Shown: positions 1 through 6,200 of the stretch, one piece after another
Numbering within the stretch: position 1 is the first letter of the stretch
Layout: every line of letters begins with the position of its first letter
DNA from: Methylovulum sp.
Lineage (GTDB): Bacteria; Pseudomonadota; Gammaproteobacteria; Methylococcales; Methylomonadaceae
Length of the DNA: 6,550 nt
Assembly (NCBI GenBank): GCA_016919605.1
Contig: JACXTQ010000127.1
Location: 1-6,550 of the forward strand
Direction: 5' to 3'
Made by a program: the position numbers and the translations under genes
Notes under the pieces: model-generated
Database searches by the model: none
Told to the model about the DNA's origin: nothing
Seen by the model: only the letters and a program-made list of their open reading frames with translations

Positions 1-73
1 CATTCAATTTAGAATCTAATGCTTTCGTTAATTCGGTTTGAATAATTTGTTGTATTTGATTTTCGTTTGTCAT
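1..73 (-). CDS. Possible third gene of the HEPN module, 5' part only (runs off the left edge)
   Basis: An ATG at 73 on the minus strand opens a frame that stays open to the window edge, giving 24 residues beginning MTNENQIQQIIQTEL. The peptide is rich in Gln, Glu, Leu and Ile and would make a reasonable amphipathic helix. It lies in a different frame from the gene at 9-626 and would overlap its last 65 nt. There is no clear Shine-Dalgarno sequence in front of the ATG. The overlapping tail of the upstream protein is Asn/Ser/Arg-rich and looks unstructured, so the two frames compete for the same DNA. Too little is visible to name a family, and a chance open frame in AT-rich DNA is quite possible. 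Confidence 0.28.
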   Translation of the reverse strand, partial: MTNENQIQQIIQTELTKALDSKLN

Positions 74-626
74 TTGCAGCCATTCTATCTTTATGTTCTT
101 GAAAATAAATCACATTGGATATAGTTTTATCATCATTTTTTTGACAATATGTAACATCGAAATCCTTTTCAGATTCATCACGTGAATTTAGCATTTGATC
201 TATTTGTTCTTTTATCATCCTTTCAATATATTCTAAAATCTTTGGATCATCTATTTTTAGAGAAAGAGTTGCTTGAAAAATATGTAGTTTCTTAATAGAT
301 AGATTCGAGATAATTATATTTTTATAAATTTTTTCTTGTCGGGCAGCAACCAAATCCTGTAATCCCTTTATAAAAATCTCATTTTTATCCAAAACGACAA
401 CGCCGGAAATGATGGCCAACTCGCTTTCCGTCAACGTTTTTTTTAATTCGCCGACAACAAGCCGAACCGCCTCTTTTTCCCTCTTTGGCAACCCATCAGC
501 ACACACGATCACATCCCATTTCTTAGGGCTTATTTTAAGTTTAGCCAAGCCAAAAAAGGTAAAATCACCGTATTGTCCAATAAGCATTTTGCTAACGCGA
601 TCAATTTTTGCGTAAAATTCGCTCAT
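9..626 (-). CDS. Uncharacterised 205-aa partner of the HEPN protein
   Basis: I do not recognise a named family with certainty. The start ATG at 626 lies 7 nt after the stop of the HEPN gene, and an ATAGG sequence overlapping that stop is spaced correctly for a ribosome binding site, so the two genes are probably translationally coupled. A longer open frame reaches 728, but that part lies inside the HEPN gene. Residues 1-90 look folded: a helix, then a segment with GLAKL followed by WDVIV, then a charged helix and a VVVLDKNEIF strand. Similar short proteins with a G-x-A-[RK]-L ... W-D-[LV]-[VI]-V pattern occur, from memory, beside HEPN genes in other bacteria. The pattern is faintly like the GSxxxG ... 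DxD core of minimal nucleotidyltransferases, without the acidic pair. The C-terminal half is AT-rich, lysine/asparagine-rich and probably variable. A role as HEPN-binding partner or antitoxin is inferred from context only. Confidence 0.7.
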   Translation of the reverse strand: MSEFYAKIDRVSKMLIGQYGDFTFFGLAKLKISPKKWDVIVCADGLPKREKEAVRLVVGELKKTLTESELAIISGVVVLDKNEIFIKGLQDLVAARQEKIYKNIIISNLSIKKLHIFQATLSLKIDDPKILEYIERMIKEQIDQMLNSRDESEKDFDVTYCQKNDDKTISNVIYFQEHKDRMAANDKRKSNTTNYSNRINESIRF

Positions 627-633
627 AATTAGC

Positions 634-1026
634 CTATATGATAATAGCCAGTAAAATTTGTACGCTATCGAGAAAATCACGCGCATCAAGTTGAGATGCT
701 TGGCTATTTTTATAACGCGCCTCCACATCCCAATTTTTAACGATTGACCACTCCGTTAAATGTGATGATGATAAATTTAGGCCGCTATGACTTTCTAACT
801 TTACCAAGCTATGGATAAACCATTTGTTTGTTAAGCTACTACATTCATCTTTTTTTTCAGGGAAGCTAAGCAATCCGTTATTTTTACAAAGCCTAACCTT
901 AAGAGCAATTTCCAAGGCATAACCAGCCAAGTAAACCGCCCCATCAAACCGATTGCCTTTAAATAGACAGTCTGCATCAACCAGTTTATCCCGTGCCATT
1001 TGCTCAAAATCTATAAGCGCAATCAT
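634..1026 (-). CDS. HEPN-domain protein (nucleotidyltransferase-associated type)
   Basis: The 130-residue product is an all-helical HEPN domain. The first helix carries FEQMARDKLVDADCLF; the diagnostic segment NRFDGAVYLAGYALEIALK (residues 25-43) matches the signature 'GRYDGAVYLAGYAVEMALK' of this family; a later FIHSLVKL corresponds to the conserved 'HDLxxL' helix; and a WDVEARY segment precedes the last helix. HEPN proteins pair with nucleotidyltransferase-like proteins and often act in toxin-antitoxin or RNA-processing modules. No R-x4-6-H RNase motif is present, so ribonuclease activity should not be assumed. I chose the ATG at 1026. A TTG at 1038 would add four residues, but the only SD-like stretch (GTAAGG) is too close to it; that stretch is 13 nt from the ATG, which is itself rather far. 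The gene starts 15 nt behind ilvH on the same strand with no terminator between, so it can be read from the ilv transcript. The gene at 9-626 follows immediately. Confidence 0.85.
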   Translation of the reverse strand: MIALIDFEQMARDKLVDADCLFKGNRFDGAVYLAGYALEIALKVRLCKNNGLLSFPEKKDECSSLTNKWFIHSLVKLESHSGLNLSSSHLTEWSIVKNWDVEARYKNSQASQLDARDFLDSVQILLAIII

Positions 1027-1041
1027 GAACCAAAACAAACC

Positions 1042-1533
1042 TTACAGGCACAAACCGTTTTCACCGCGTGAAATGCCGGTAGGCCCAGAGCGGACAACTT
1101 CAATGATAGTGTCCGGGTCGATGGCGGCGACAAACGCATCTAGCTTTTCGGAAGGGCCGGTCATTTCAACGACATAGGTGGTTGCCGTCACATCCAGCAC
1201 CTTGCCACGGAAAATTTCCGTCAGGCTGCGGATTTCCGTACGGGTATGGCTGGTGGTTTTGATTTTGACCATCATCAACTCGCGCTCGATATGTGGCGAT
1301 TCCGCCAAATCAACAAGCTTGACCACATCAATCAACTTATTGAGCTGCTTGACGATTTGCTCAACAATTTGTTCATTGCCACGGGTCACTAAGGTCATTC
1401 TCGACAAGCTAGGGTCTTCGGTGATCGCCACATTCAACGATTCGATATTGTAGCCCCGTGCCGAAAACAGCCCCGCCACCCGCGACAGCGCCCCGGCTTC
1501 ATTTTCTATCAGAATGGAAATGATATGTCGCAT
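1042..1533 (-). CDS. ilvH: Acetolactate synthase small (regulatory) subunit
   Basis: This is the regulatory subunit of acetohydroxyacid synthase. It binds the IlvB catalytic subunit, raises its activity and gives feedback inhibition by valine. The 163-residue length equals that of E. coli IlvH. Residues 2-77 form the ACT domain (start MRHIISILIENEAGALSRV, then FSARGYNIESLNV); Asn11, Gly14 and Asn29, which line the valine site in E. coli IlvH, are all kept, so valine sensitivity is likely. The second half contains the conserved ERELMMVKI, TEIFRGKVLDVT and RSGPTGISRG stretches. The ATG overlaps the ilvB stop by one base (TAATG), indicating translational coupling. ilvC, often the next gene in gammaproteobacteria, does not follow; a HEPN gene starts 15 nt later. 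Confidence 0.97.
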   Translation of the reverse strand: MRHIISILIENEAGALSRVAGLFSARGYNIESLNVAITEDPSLSRMTLVTRGNEQIVEQIVKQLNKLIDVVKLVDLAESPHIERELMMVKIKTTSHTRTEIRSLTEIFRGKVLDVTATTYVVEMTGPSEKLDAFVAAIDPDTIIEVVRSGPTGISRGENGLCL

Positions 1534-3269
1534 TATGCCAACTCCCTGTCTGTTGAAGTGCCTGTCGCTACCCGCAATTTCATATCATGATGGCCTTTGC
1601 CCGCTTCGATCATCGGATAGACGTTTTCCGTCCGATCGGTAATGATGTCTACGAATACAGTGCGGTCTTTCAAGGCAAAAGCCGCTTCTAAAACTTCCCT
1701 GACATCTTCAGGGCGCTCCACACGCATCCCGACATGGCCATAAGCTTCCGCCAATTTGACGAATTCAGGGATGGTGTCCATATAGGAATGGGAATAACGG
1801 CTTTCGTAAGAAAACTCCTGCCATTGCCTGACCATGCCCATATAGCGGTTATTTAAGTTGATAATCTTAATAGGGGTTTTGTATTGCAACGCCGTTGACA
1901 ATTCTTGTATGCACATCTGGATGCTAGCTTCACCGGTGACACAAGCGACATCAGCATCAGGAAACGCCAATTTAACGCCAATAGCCGCAGGTAAACCAAA
2001 GCCCATCGTACCTAAGCCACCGGAATTGATCCAACGGCGCGGTTTGTCAAACTTATAGTATTGCGCCGCCCACATTTGGTGCTGGCCGACATCGGAAGTG
2101 ACATAGGCATCGCCCTTCGTGACCGCATACAGTTGCTCAATGACAAACTGAGGCTTAATCAGCGTACTTTCACGGTCAAACTCCAGACATTGCAATGACC
2201 GCCATTGATCTATTTGCCGCCACCATGCTTCCAGAGCCTTTTTCTGTGGCTTAGCCTTATGATCTTTTAGCAAGTCAATCATTTGCTCCAAGACATTTTT
2301 GACTTCACCGACAATCGGCACATCGACCTTAACCGTTTTGGAAATGGAAGCCGGATCAATATCAATGTGGATAATTTTGGCATAAGGGCAAAACAAGTCC
2401 AGCTTTCCGGTCACTCGGTCGTCAAAACGGGCGCCGAGGGCGATAATCAGGTCGCTTTCGTGCATGGCCATATTGGCTTCGTAAGTACCGTGCATCCCCA
2501 ACATGCCGATAAACTGCTTGTCAGTCGCCGGATAGTCGCCCAAGCCCATTAACGTGTTAGTGACAGGGAAACCCAACAGTTGGCTGAATTCGGTCAGCTC
2601 TTTGCTGGCTTCGCCCAACACTACGCCTCCGCCTGAATAAATCACTGGCTTTTGCGCCGCCAGCAACAGCTCAACCGCTTTTTTTATTTGTTCCTTATCA
2701 CCATTAACTGCCGGATGGTAAGAACGCATCGAGACTTTTTTCGGATATTTATAAGGAACTTTGATATGTGGGTCGGTAATGTCTTTAGGAATATCCACCA
2801 CGACCGGCCCAGGACGGCCAGTGGTGGCGACATAAAAGGCCTTTTTAACCGTTTCCGCCAACTTGGTCACATCCTTGACCAAAAAATTATGCTTTACGCA
2901 CGGCCGGGTTATCCCCACCATATCCACTTCTTGGAAAGCATCGCTGCCAATCACTGGTGATGGCACTTGCCCAGAAATGATAACCATAGGGATGGAATCC
3001 ATATAGGCCGTAGCAATACCGGTCACGGCATTGGTCGCCCCTGGCCCTGACGTGACCAGCACTACCCCCGGCTTGCCAGTGGCACGCGCATAACCGTCTG
3101 CGGCATGGGTCGCCCCTTGCTCATGACGGACCAGAATGTGTTTGACGGCATCTTGCTGGAAAATGGCATCATACAGATGCAACACCGCCCCGCCCGGATA
3201 ACCGAAAATATATTCCACGCCTTCATCTTTAAGGCTTTGGACTAGAATTTGTGCGCCGCTTAGCTCCAC
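1533..3269 (-). CDS. ilvB: Acetolactate synthase large (catalytic) subunit
   Basis: ThDP-, Mg2+- and FAD-dependent enzyme that condenses two pyruvates to 2-acetolactate (valine/leucine branch), or pyruvate with 2-ketobutyrate (isoleucine branch). With a GTG start at 3269 the product has 578 residues, close to E. coli IlvI. An N-terminal PYR domain carries FGYPGGAVL, RHEQGATHAADGYAR with catalytic Glu50, and SGPGATN at 74-80. The central FAD domain contains ALGARFDDRVTGK. The C-terminal ThDP/Mg2+ domain has GEAS at 446-449 followed by NN at 473-474 and GMVRQWQ. The usual Asp of the GDG motif is Glu here, a variant I recall in other proteobacterial IlvI proteins. The open frame extends to a TTG at 3323 and includes an ATG at 3287, but neither has a good ribosome site; the GTG has GAGG five bases upstream and gives the standard VELSGAQILVQSL start. 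ilvI would be an equally valid symbol. Confidence 0.96.
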   Translation of the reverse strand: MELSGAQILVQSLKDEGVEYIFGYPGGAVLHLYDAIFQQDAVKHILVRHEQGATHAADGYARATGKPGVVLVTSGPGATNAVTGIATAYMDSIPMVIISGQVPSPVIGSDAFQEVDMVGITRPCVKHNFLVKDVTKLAETVKKAFYVATTGRPGPVVVDIPKDITDPHIKVPYKYPKKVSMRSYHPAVNGDKEQIKKAVELLLAAQKPVIYSGGGVVLGEASKELTEFSQLLGFPVTNTLMGLGDYPATDKQFIGMLGMHGTYEANMAMHESDLIIALGARFDDRVTGKLDLFCPYAKIIHIDIDPASISKTVKVDVPIVGEVKNVLEQMIDLLKDHKAKPQKKALEAWWRQIDQWRSLQCLEFDRESTLIKPQFVIEQLYAVTKGDAYVTSDVGQHQMWAAQYYKFDKPRRWINSGGLGTMGFGLPAAIGVKLAFPDADVACVTGEASIQMCIQELSTALQYKTPIKIINLNNRYMGMVRQWQEFSYESRYSHSYMDTIPEFVKLAEAYGHVGMRVERPEDVREVLEAAFALKDRTVFVDIITDRTENVYPMIEAGKGHHDMKLRVATGTSTDRELA

Positions 3270-3278
3270 GCTCACCTC
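3267..3278 (-). promoter_or_regulatory. Ribosome binding site deciding the ilvB start
   Basis: Read on the minus strand the sequence is GAGGTGAGC followed by GTG. The GAGG core with a five-base spacer fits the GTG at 3269. The in-frame ATG at 3287 is preceded by TCGACAAAAC with no purine-rich core. The protein beginning at the GTG also matches the family's usual N-terminus. Confidence 0.6.
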
Positions 3279-3325
3279 AATAAACATGTTTTGTCGATAG
3301 GTATCGAGTCTATCCGTTTCCAAAA

Positions 3326-3355
3326 ATTATCCCGCAATGGGGAATTATTCGTCAT
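3326..3355 (-). promoter_or_regulatory. Possible sigma-70 promoter of ilvBH
   Basis: On the minus strand an ATGACG element (3355-3350) is followed after 18 bases by GATAAT (3331-3326). The -10 hexamer matches five of six consensus positions and the -35 four of six. Transcription would start near 3319, leaving a leader of about 50 nt before the GTG. That leader shows no run of Leu/Val/Ile codons after a start codon and no strong terminator, so I see no classical attenuator. Assigned by eye; a second ATGACA further upstream (about 3390) lacks a good -10. Confidence 0.33.
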
Positions 3356-3459
3356 GAAACGGCTCAATAATTTTTTATTTTAATGCTGTCATTTTCCTAC
3401 AACATAATCTTAGCTATTCTACTAGGTTCTTAGTAAAATTGTAATTATCATCTAATCAT

Positions 3460-3480
3460 GGCGGATTGCCACAATCCCCC
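3460..3480 (+). repeat. Short inverted repeat in the ilvB-mltB intergenic region
   Basis: GGATTG (3463-3468) and CAATCC (3472-3477) form a perfect 6-bp dyad with the three-base spacer CCA, extended by two more G:C pairs beyond a C/C mismatch. It lies about 50 bases before the mltB start and has no T-run on either side, so it is not an obvious intrinsic terminator. It could be a protein-binding dyad or a hairpin in the mltB leader. The rest of 3270-3527 is AT-rich and shows no gene and no convincing mltB promoter. Confidence 0.4.
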
Positions 3481-3527
3481 GCCCTACATAGATATTTTTA
3501 GTAACTCAAGAGGTTCCCGTAACAGCC

Positions 3528-4559
3528 ATGACCCACAAACTTATCTGTAGCTCTCTCGTCGTCATTTTATTGGCAGGCTGTGCCAGCGAACCGGCACAAC
3601 AAACCGGCCTGCCGAGCAAAACCGTCTCGATCAAACCTATGCCCGAACCGCAAACCCAGCCGCTTGAGCCTTACAACGGCTCAGATATGCCGAGCATGGC
3701 TGAAGAAAATTATTCGGCACCATCGGTCACGGGCGATTATGCCGGCTATTATCCGGTGCAAAACTTCATCCGCCGCATGGTCAGTAAGCATGGCTTTTCA
3801 GAGGATTACCTCAACGGTTTGTTTTCTAAAGCCCATCGCTTGGAATCGGTGATTGGCTTGGAAAGCCCCCCACCTTATACCGGCCCTAGCAAACCGAAAA
3901 AAGGCAGTTGGACCCGTTATCGCAACAAATTCTTAACCGAAGCCCATATCAATAACGGCGTGGAATTTTGGCGCGCCCATGCCGATGCTGTGGAGCGGGC
4001 TAGTGCCACCTACGGTGTTGACCCTGAATATATTGTCGCCATCATTGGCGTAGAAACGTATTTTGGCAAAAATATTGGCAAAACCTGTATTTTTGATGCC
4101 TTGACCACATTGGCGTTTGACACCCATAGACGGGAAAAGTTTTTCACTGAGGAGTTGGAAAATTTTCTGTTAATGACCCGCGAAGAAGGTTACGAGCCAC
4201 GCCAACCGGTTGGTTCTTGGGCAGGGGCGATGGGCTTGGGGCAGTTTATGCCCAGCAGCTTCCGCCGTCTGGCGGTTGACTTTAACAATGATGGCCGCCG
4301 CGACATCTGGCACCCTGAAGATGCGATAGGCAGCGTCGCCCATTATTTTTCCCGCAGTGGCTGGAAGCTTAACCAACCCGTCACCTTCCAAACCGAGCCT
4401 GCCAATGATCCGGCTGTGATTGAGCTAAGCACCAATGAAGGTAGCGAGTATTGGCGTGTCCAAAGCAATTTTAAAGTCATTAAACGCTATAATAATAGCA
4501 ACAAATATGCGATGGCGGTGCATCAGTTAGCCCAAGCTATCAAGCAACGCTATTATTGA
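3528..4559 (+). CDS. mltB: Lytic murein transglycosylase B (outer-membrane lipoprotein)
   Basis: Periplasmic muramidase-like enzyme that cleaves the MurNAc-GlcNAc bond of peptidoglycan, leaving 1,6-anhydro-MurNAc ends. Residues 1-17 form a lipoprotein signal peptide with lipobox LLAGC; Cys18 is the lipidated residue and Ala at +2 predicts outer-membrane sorting by Lol. Residues 19-70 are a Pro/Gln/Ser-rich linker. The catalytic domain begins near residue 77. Its acid/base Glu176 sits in IIGVETYFGK, matching IGVETRWGR around Glu162 of E. coli MltB; AGAMGLGQFMPSSF (232-245), DFNNDGRRDIW and DAIGSVAHYF follow as in the family. The C-terminal YWRVQSNFKVIKRYN-S--YAMAV block is present, but the stretch between GWK and YWRV (280-308) is about 30 residues shorter than in E. 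coli. The ATG is preceded by AAGAGG at a long 14-base distance. Its 3' end overlaps that of sbcB. Confidence 0.95.
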   Translation: MTHKLICSSLVVILLAGCASEPAQQTGLPSKTVSIKPMPEPQTQPLEPYNGSDMPSMAEENYSAPSVTGDYAGYYPVQNFIRRMVSKHGFSEDYLNGLFSKAHRLESVIGLESPPPYTGPSKPKKGSWTRYRNKFLTEAHINNGVEFWRAHADAVERASATYGVDPEYIVAIIGVETYFGKNIGKTCIFDALTTLAFDTHRREKFFTEELENFLLMTREEGYEPRQPVGSWAGAMGLGQFMPSSFRRLAVDFNNDGRRDIWHPEDAIGSVAHYFSRSGWKLNQPVTFQTEPANDPAVIELSTNEGSEYWRVQSNFKVIKRYNNSNKYAMAVHQLAQAIKQRYY

Positions 4560-6030
4560 CGGTCCCGTCCGCCAAGCTCCCTGGGGCCAACCCCAGAGAG
4601 CGCATTTTCTCCACCACATACGCAGTTAAGGATGCAAGCACATCAGGATCGGTATTGGCTGTGGTTTTTAAGGTTTGCAATTGCCGCCAAAACCCATCTA
4701 AATCAATGCCGCCAGCTTGATCAGACGCACCCGTCAGGCGCTTAAGGCAAAACTGCCGCCATCTTGCCGATTCTTCCGCAGTTAAGGTGGCGGGGTAATT
4801 GCGCGCCCTGTACCTGAACAGCATTTCTGGCAAACGTGGGTCTATGAACTTAAACGTGGCCGCCGCCAAAGCATCAGGAGCTAAGCTAGAGATTTTTGCC
4901 ATTTGCCGCTTGTCGGCATCGGTAAAAAAGCCTCCGCTGTAAATTGCCAAATCAGGATCGGTGTCTCCCACAAAAGCATTATCGGCAAAGACTTGCGCCA
5001 ATTTGGCCGGCAAATCGGCGGCGGCTTGCAGTGCTTGCGCATTTATGCGGCATAGCCTTAGATTAAGTCGCAAACGTTCGACATCTTCGGGGCGGATCAC
5101 TGATAAAGGTGCCAACACCGGGCATTTATTGATATGCACGGTTTTCAGCGGTATCCGGCTGACCCCTTCAGGCAAATCTTGGCTGGCGGTAAACAGCCTT
5201 TGGCGAATCTGTTCCGCCGATAACGCCAACAGTGGCTCAGGGTCTACCGATAAATCATAGACAATCACCCCATTATTGTTACCGGGATGTTTGCAGAGTG
5301 GCATAACGATAGCAAGGCAATCGCCGCTGGCCGGATACATGCCAGACACATGAACCACCGGCGTGAAACTGCCCAATTGCAACAATTTCAGCACCCCCTC
5401 TTTACCCTTATGCTGCCATAAGAACCCATATAGCTTAGGCTGCTTATCCTTAAGCAGTTTGGCAAGGGCGATAGTCGCGTAAACATCGGCGAGCGCGTCA
5501 TGGGCATTGTCATGGGCAATGCCATTGGCTATGGTCAATTGGTCAAGCCGGAAACTGGGCTTGCCGTCGGCATCCACCGGCCATTGCAGCCCATCCGGGC
5601 GTAAGGCCTTGGCCGCCCTGACCACATCAAGCAAATCCCAACGGGAATTGCCGTGCTGCCATTCGCGGGCATAGGCATCATAAAAATTGCGGTACAGGCA
5701 ATTGCGGGTTACTTCATCATCAAAACGGATGCTGTTATAACCCAATGCGCAGGTGTTGGGACGCGCCAATTGCGCATGGATCAGGCGAATAAAATCGGCT
5801 TCACACACGCCTTTTTGTGCGGCCAGTTGCGGGGTGATGCCGGTAATGGCGCAGGCATCAGGGTGTGGAAGACTATCGGCAGGCAGTTGGCAATAAACTA
5901 CCAGCGGCGTATCAAGGACATTAAAGTCAACATCGGTGCGGACACCGGCAAACTGGGCCGGGCGATCACGCTGTGGGTCGATGCCGAAGGTCTCATAATC
6001 GTGCCAATACAGGCTAAGGGATTCAGGCAC
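4540..6030 (-). CDS. sbcB: Exodeoxyribonuclease I
   Basis: Processive 3'-to-5' exonuclease on single-stranded DNA, acting in mismatch repair and in trimming recombination intermediates. The 496-residue product aligns throughout with E. coli SbcB (475 aa). The DEDDh active site is intact: Asp11 and Glu13 in HDYETFG, Asp104 in GYNSIRFDDEVTRN, and His177 and Asp182 in NAHDALADV, with the same spacing as E. coli D15/E17/D108/H181/D186. RPAQFAGVRTD, NSRWDLLDV, VHVSGMY, HINKCPVLAP and FRYRARNYP mark the exonuclease, SH3-like and C-terminal helical parts. I chose the GTG at 6030, which overlaps the nqrM-like stop by 8 nt and suggests coupling. A TTG at 6129 has a nearby GGAG and would add 33 residues, but they have no family counterpart and are encoded by DNA that reads as nqrM in another frame. 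The 3' end overlaps mltB by 20 nt. Confidence 0.95.
   Translation of the reverse strand: MPESLSLYWHDYETFGIDPQRDRPAQFAGVRTDVDFNVLDTPLVVYCQLPADSLPHPDACAITGITPQLAAQKGVCEADFIRLIHAQLARPNTCALGYNSIRFDDEVTRNCLYRNFYDAYAREWQHGNSRWDLLDVVRAAKALRPDGLQWPVDADGKPSFRLDQLTIANGIAHDNAHDALADVYATIALAKLLKDKQPKLYGFLWQHKGKEGVLKLLQLGSFTPVVHVSGMYPASGDCLAIVMPLCKHPGNNNGVIVYDLSVDPEPLLALSAEQIRQRLFTASQDLPEGVSRIPLKTVHINKCPVLAPLSVIRPEDVERLRLNLRLCRINAQALQAAADLPAKLAQVFADNAFVGDTDPDLAIYSGGFFTDADKRQMAKISSLAPDALAAATFKFIDPRLPEMLFRYRARNYPATLTAEESARWRQFCLKRLTGASDQAGGIDLDGFWRQLQTLKTTANTDPDVLASLTAYVVEKMRSLGLAPGSLADGTVNNSVA
4576..4601 (+). terminator. Hairpin just past the mltB stop, possible weak terminator
   Basis: GCTC-C-CTGGGG / CCAA loop / CCCCAG-A-GAGC forms a ten-pair stem with one C/A mismatch and a four-base loop, starting 17 bases after the mltB stop. 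On the plus strand it is followed after three bases by a short TTTT (4605-4608), weak for intrinsic termination. The hairpin lies inside the coding end of sbcB (residues around LGLAPGSLA), so it must also satisfy coding constraint. It is the only candidate signal separating the convergent mltB and sbcB transcripts within the window. Confidence 0.35.
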
Positions 6031-6199
6031 GCCCTTGGGCTTCCAGCTTTTTCCGTTTGTCGCATTTTTCCACGCAGACACACTCGCTATTGACCCCGCC
6101 ACACGAGCCTTTAATCGCGCGTCTGCCAAAGATAACTCCGATTGCCATCAAACCGACTACAACCAGCATGAAAAAAAACGTCACTAAAAAATAAGTCAT
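6023..6199 (-). CDS. nqrM: NqrM-like Na+-NQR maturation protein (DUF539 family), 58 aa
   Basis: The ATG at 6199 on the minus strand starts a 58-residue frame ending with TGA at 6023-6025. Residues 1-24 (MTYFLVTFFFMLVVVGLMAI then GVIF) form one transmembrane helix. A basic GRRAIKGS turn and a cysteine-rich tail with Cys33, Cys40, Cys42 and Cys46 follow (GSCGGVNSECVCVEKCDKRKK). This is the layout of NqrM, the small membrane protein needed with ApbE to mature the Na+-translocating NADH:quinone oxidoreductase, probably by iron delivery; in Vibrio NqrM Cys33 is reported as the critical cysteine, and it falls at the same number here. AGAGGA seven bases before the ATG is a good ribosome site. The last 8 nt overlap the sbcB GTG, and a DUF2845 gene ends 36 nt upstream. 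No nqr or apbE gene is visible. Confidence 0.88.
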   Translation of the reverse strand: MTYFLVTFFFMLVVVGLMAIGVIFGRRAIKGSCGGVNSECVCVEKCDKRKKLEAQGRA

Positions 6200-6200
6200 T

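Noticed and set aside
627..728. Extended N-terminus (34 residues) for the 205-aa HEPN-partner protein
   Set aside because: It would lie wholly inside the 3' end of the HEPN gene. The ATG at 626 has an AGG spaced six bases upstream and sits just after the HEPN stop.
1929..1940. Loss of the ThDP/Mg2+ motif Asp in IlvB (GEAS instead of GDGS/GDAS)
   Set aside because: Glu at this position is, as I recall, common in IlvI of pseudomonads and other proteobacteria, and the rest of the motif including NN is intact, so it is not a sign of inactivation.
3293..3310. CGATAGGTATCG inverted repeat in the ilvB leader
   Set aside because: The five-base arms with a two-base gap are short, have no terminator tail and cannot be told from chance in this sequence.
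3270..3323. Longer IlvB from TTG 3323 or ATG 3287
   Set aside because: No ribosome site precedes either. The GTG at 3269 has GAGG at the right distance and yields the usual family N-terminus.
5653..6093. Plus-strand open frame of 146 codons, and similar opposite-strand frames over ilvB, ilvH and sbcB
   Set aside because: They are shadows antisense to well-supported genes, with no family motifs and no ribosome sites of their own.
6031..6129. N-terminal extension of exonuclease I from a TTG start with a GGAG ribosome-like site
   Set aside because: The extra 33 residues have no family counterpart, and the same DNA encodes the nqrM-like protein in another frame with a better ribosome site and family motifs.
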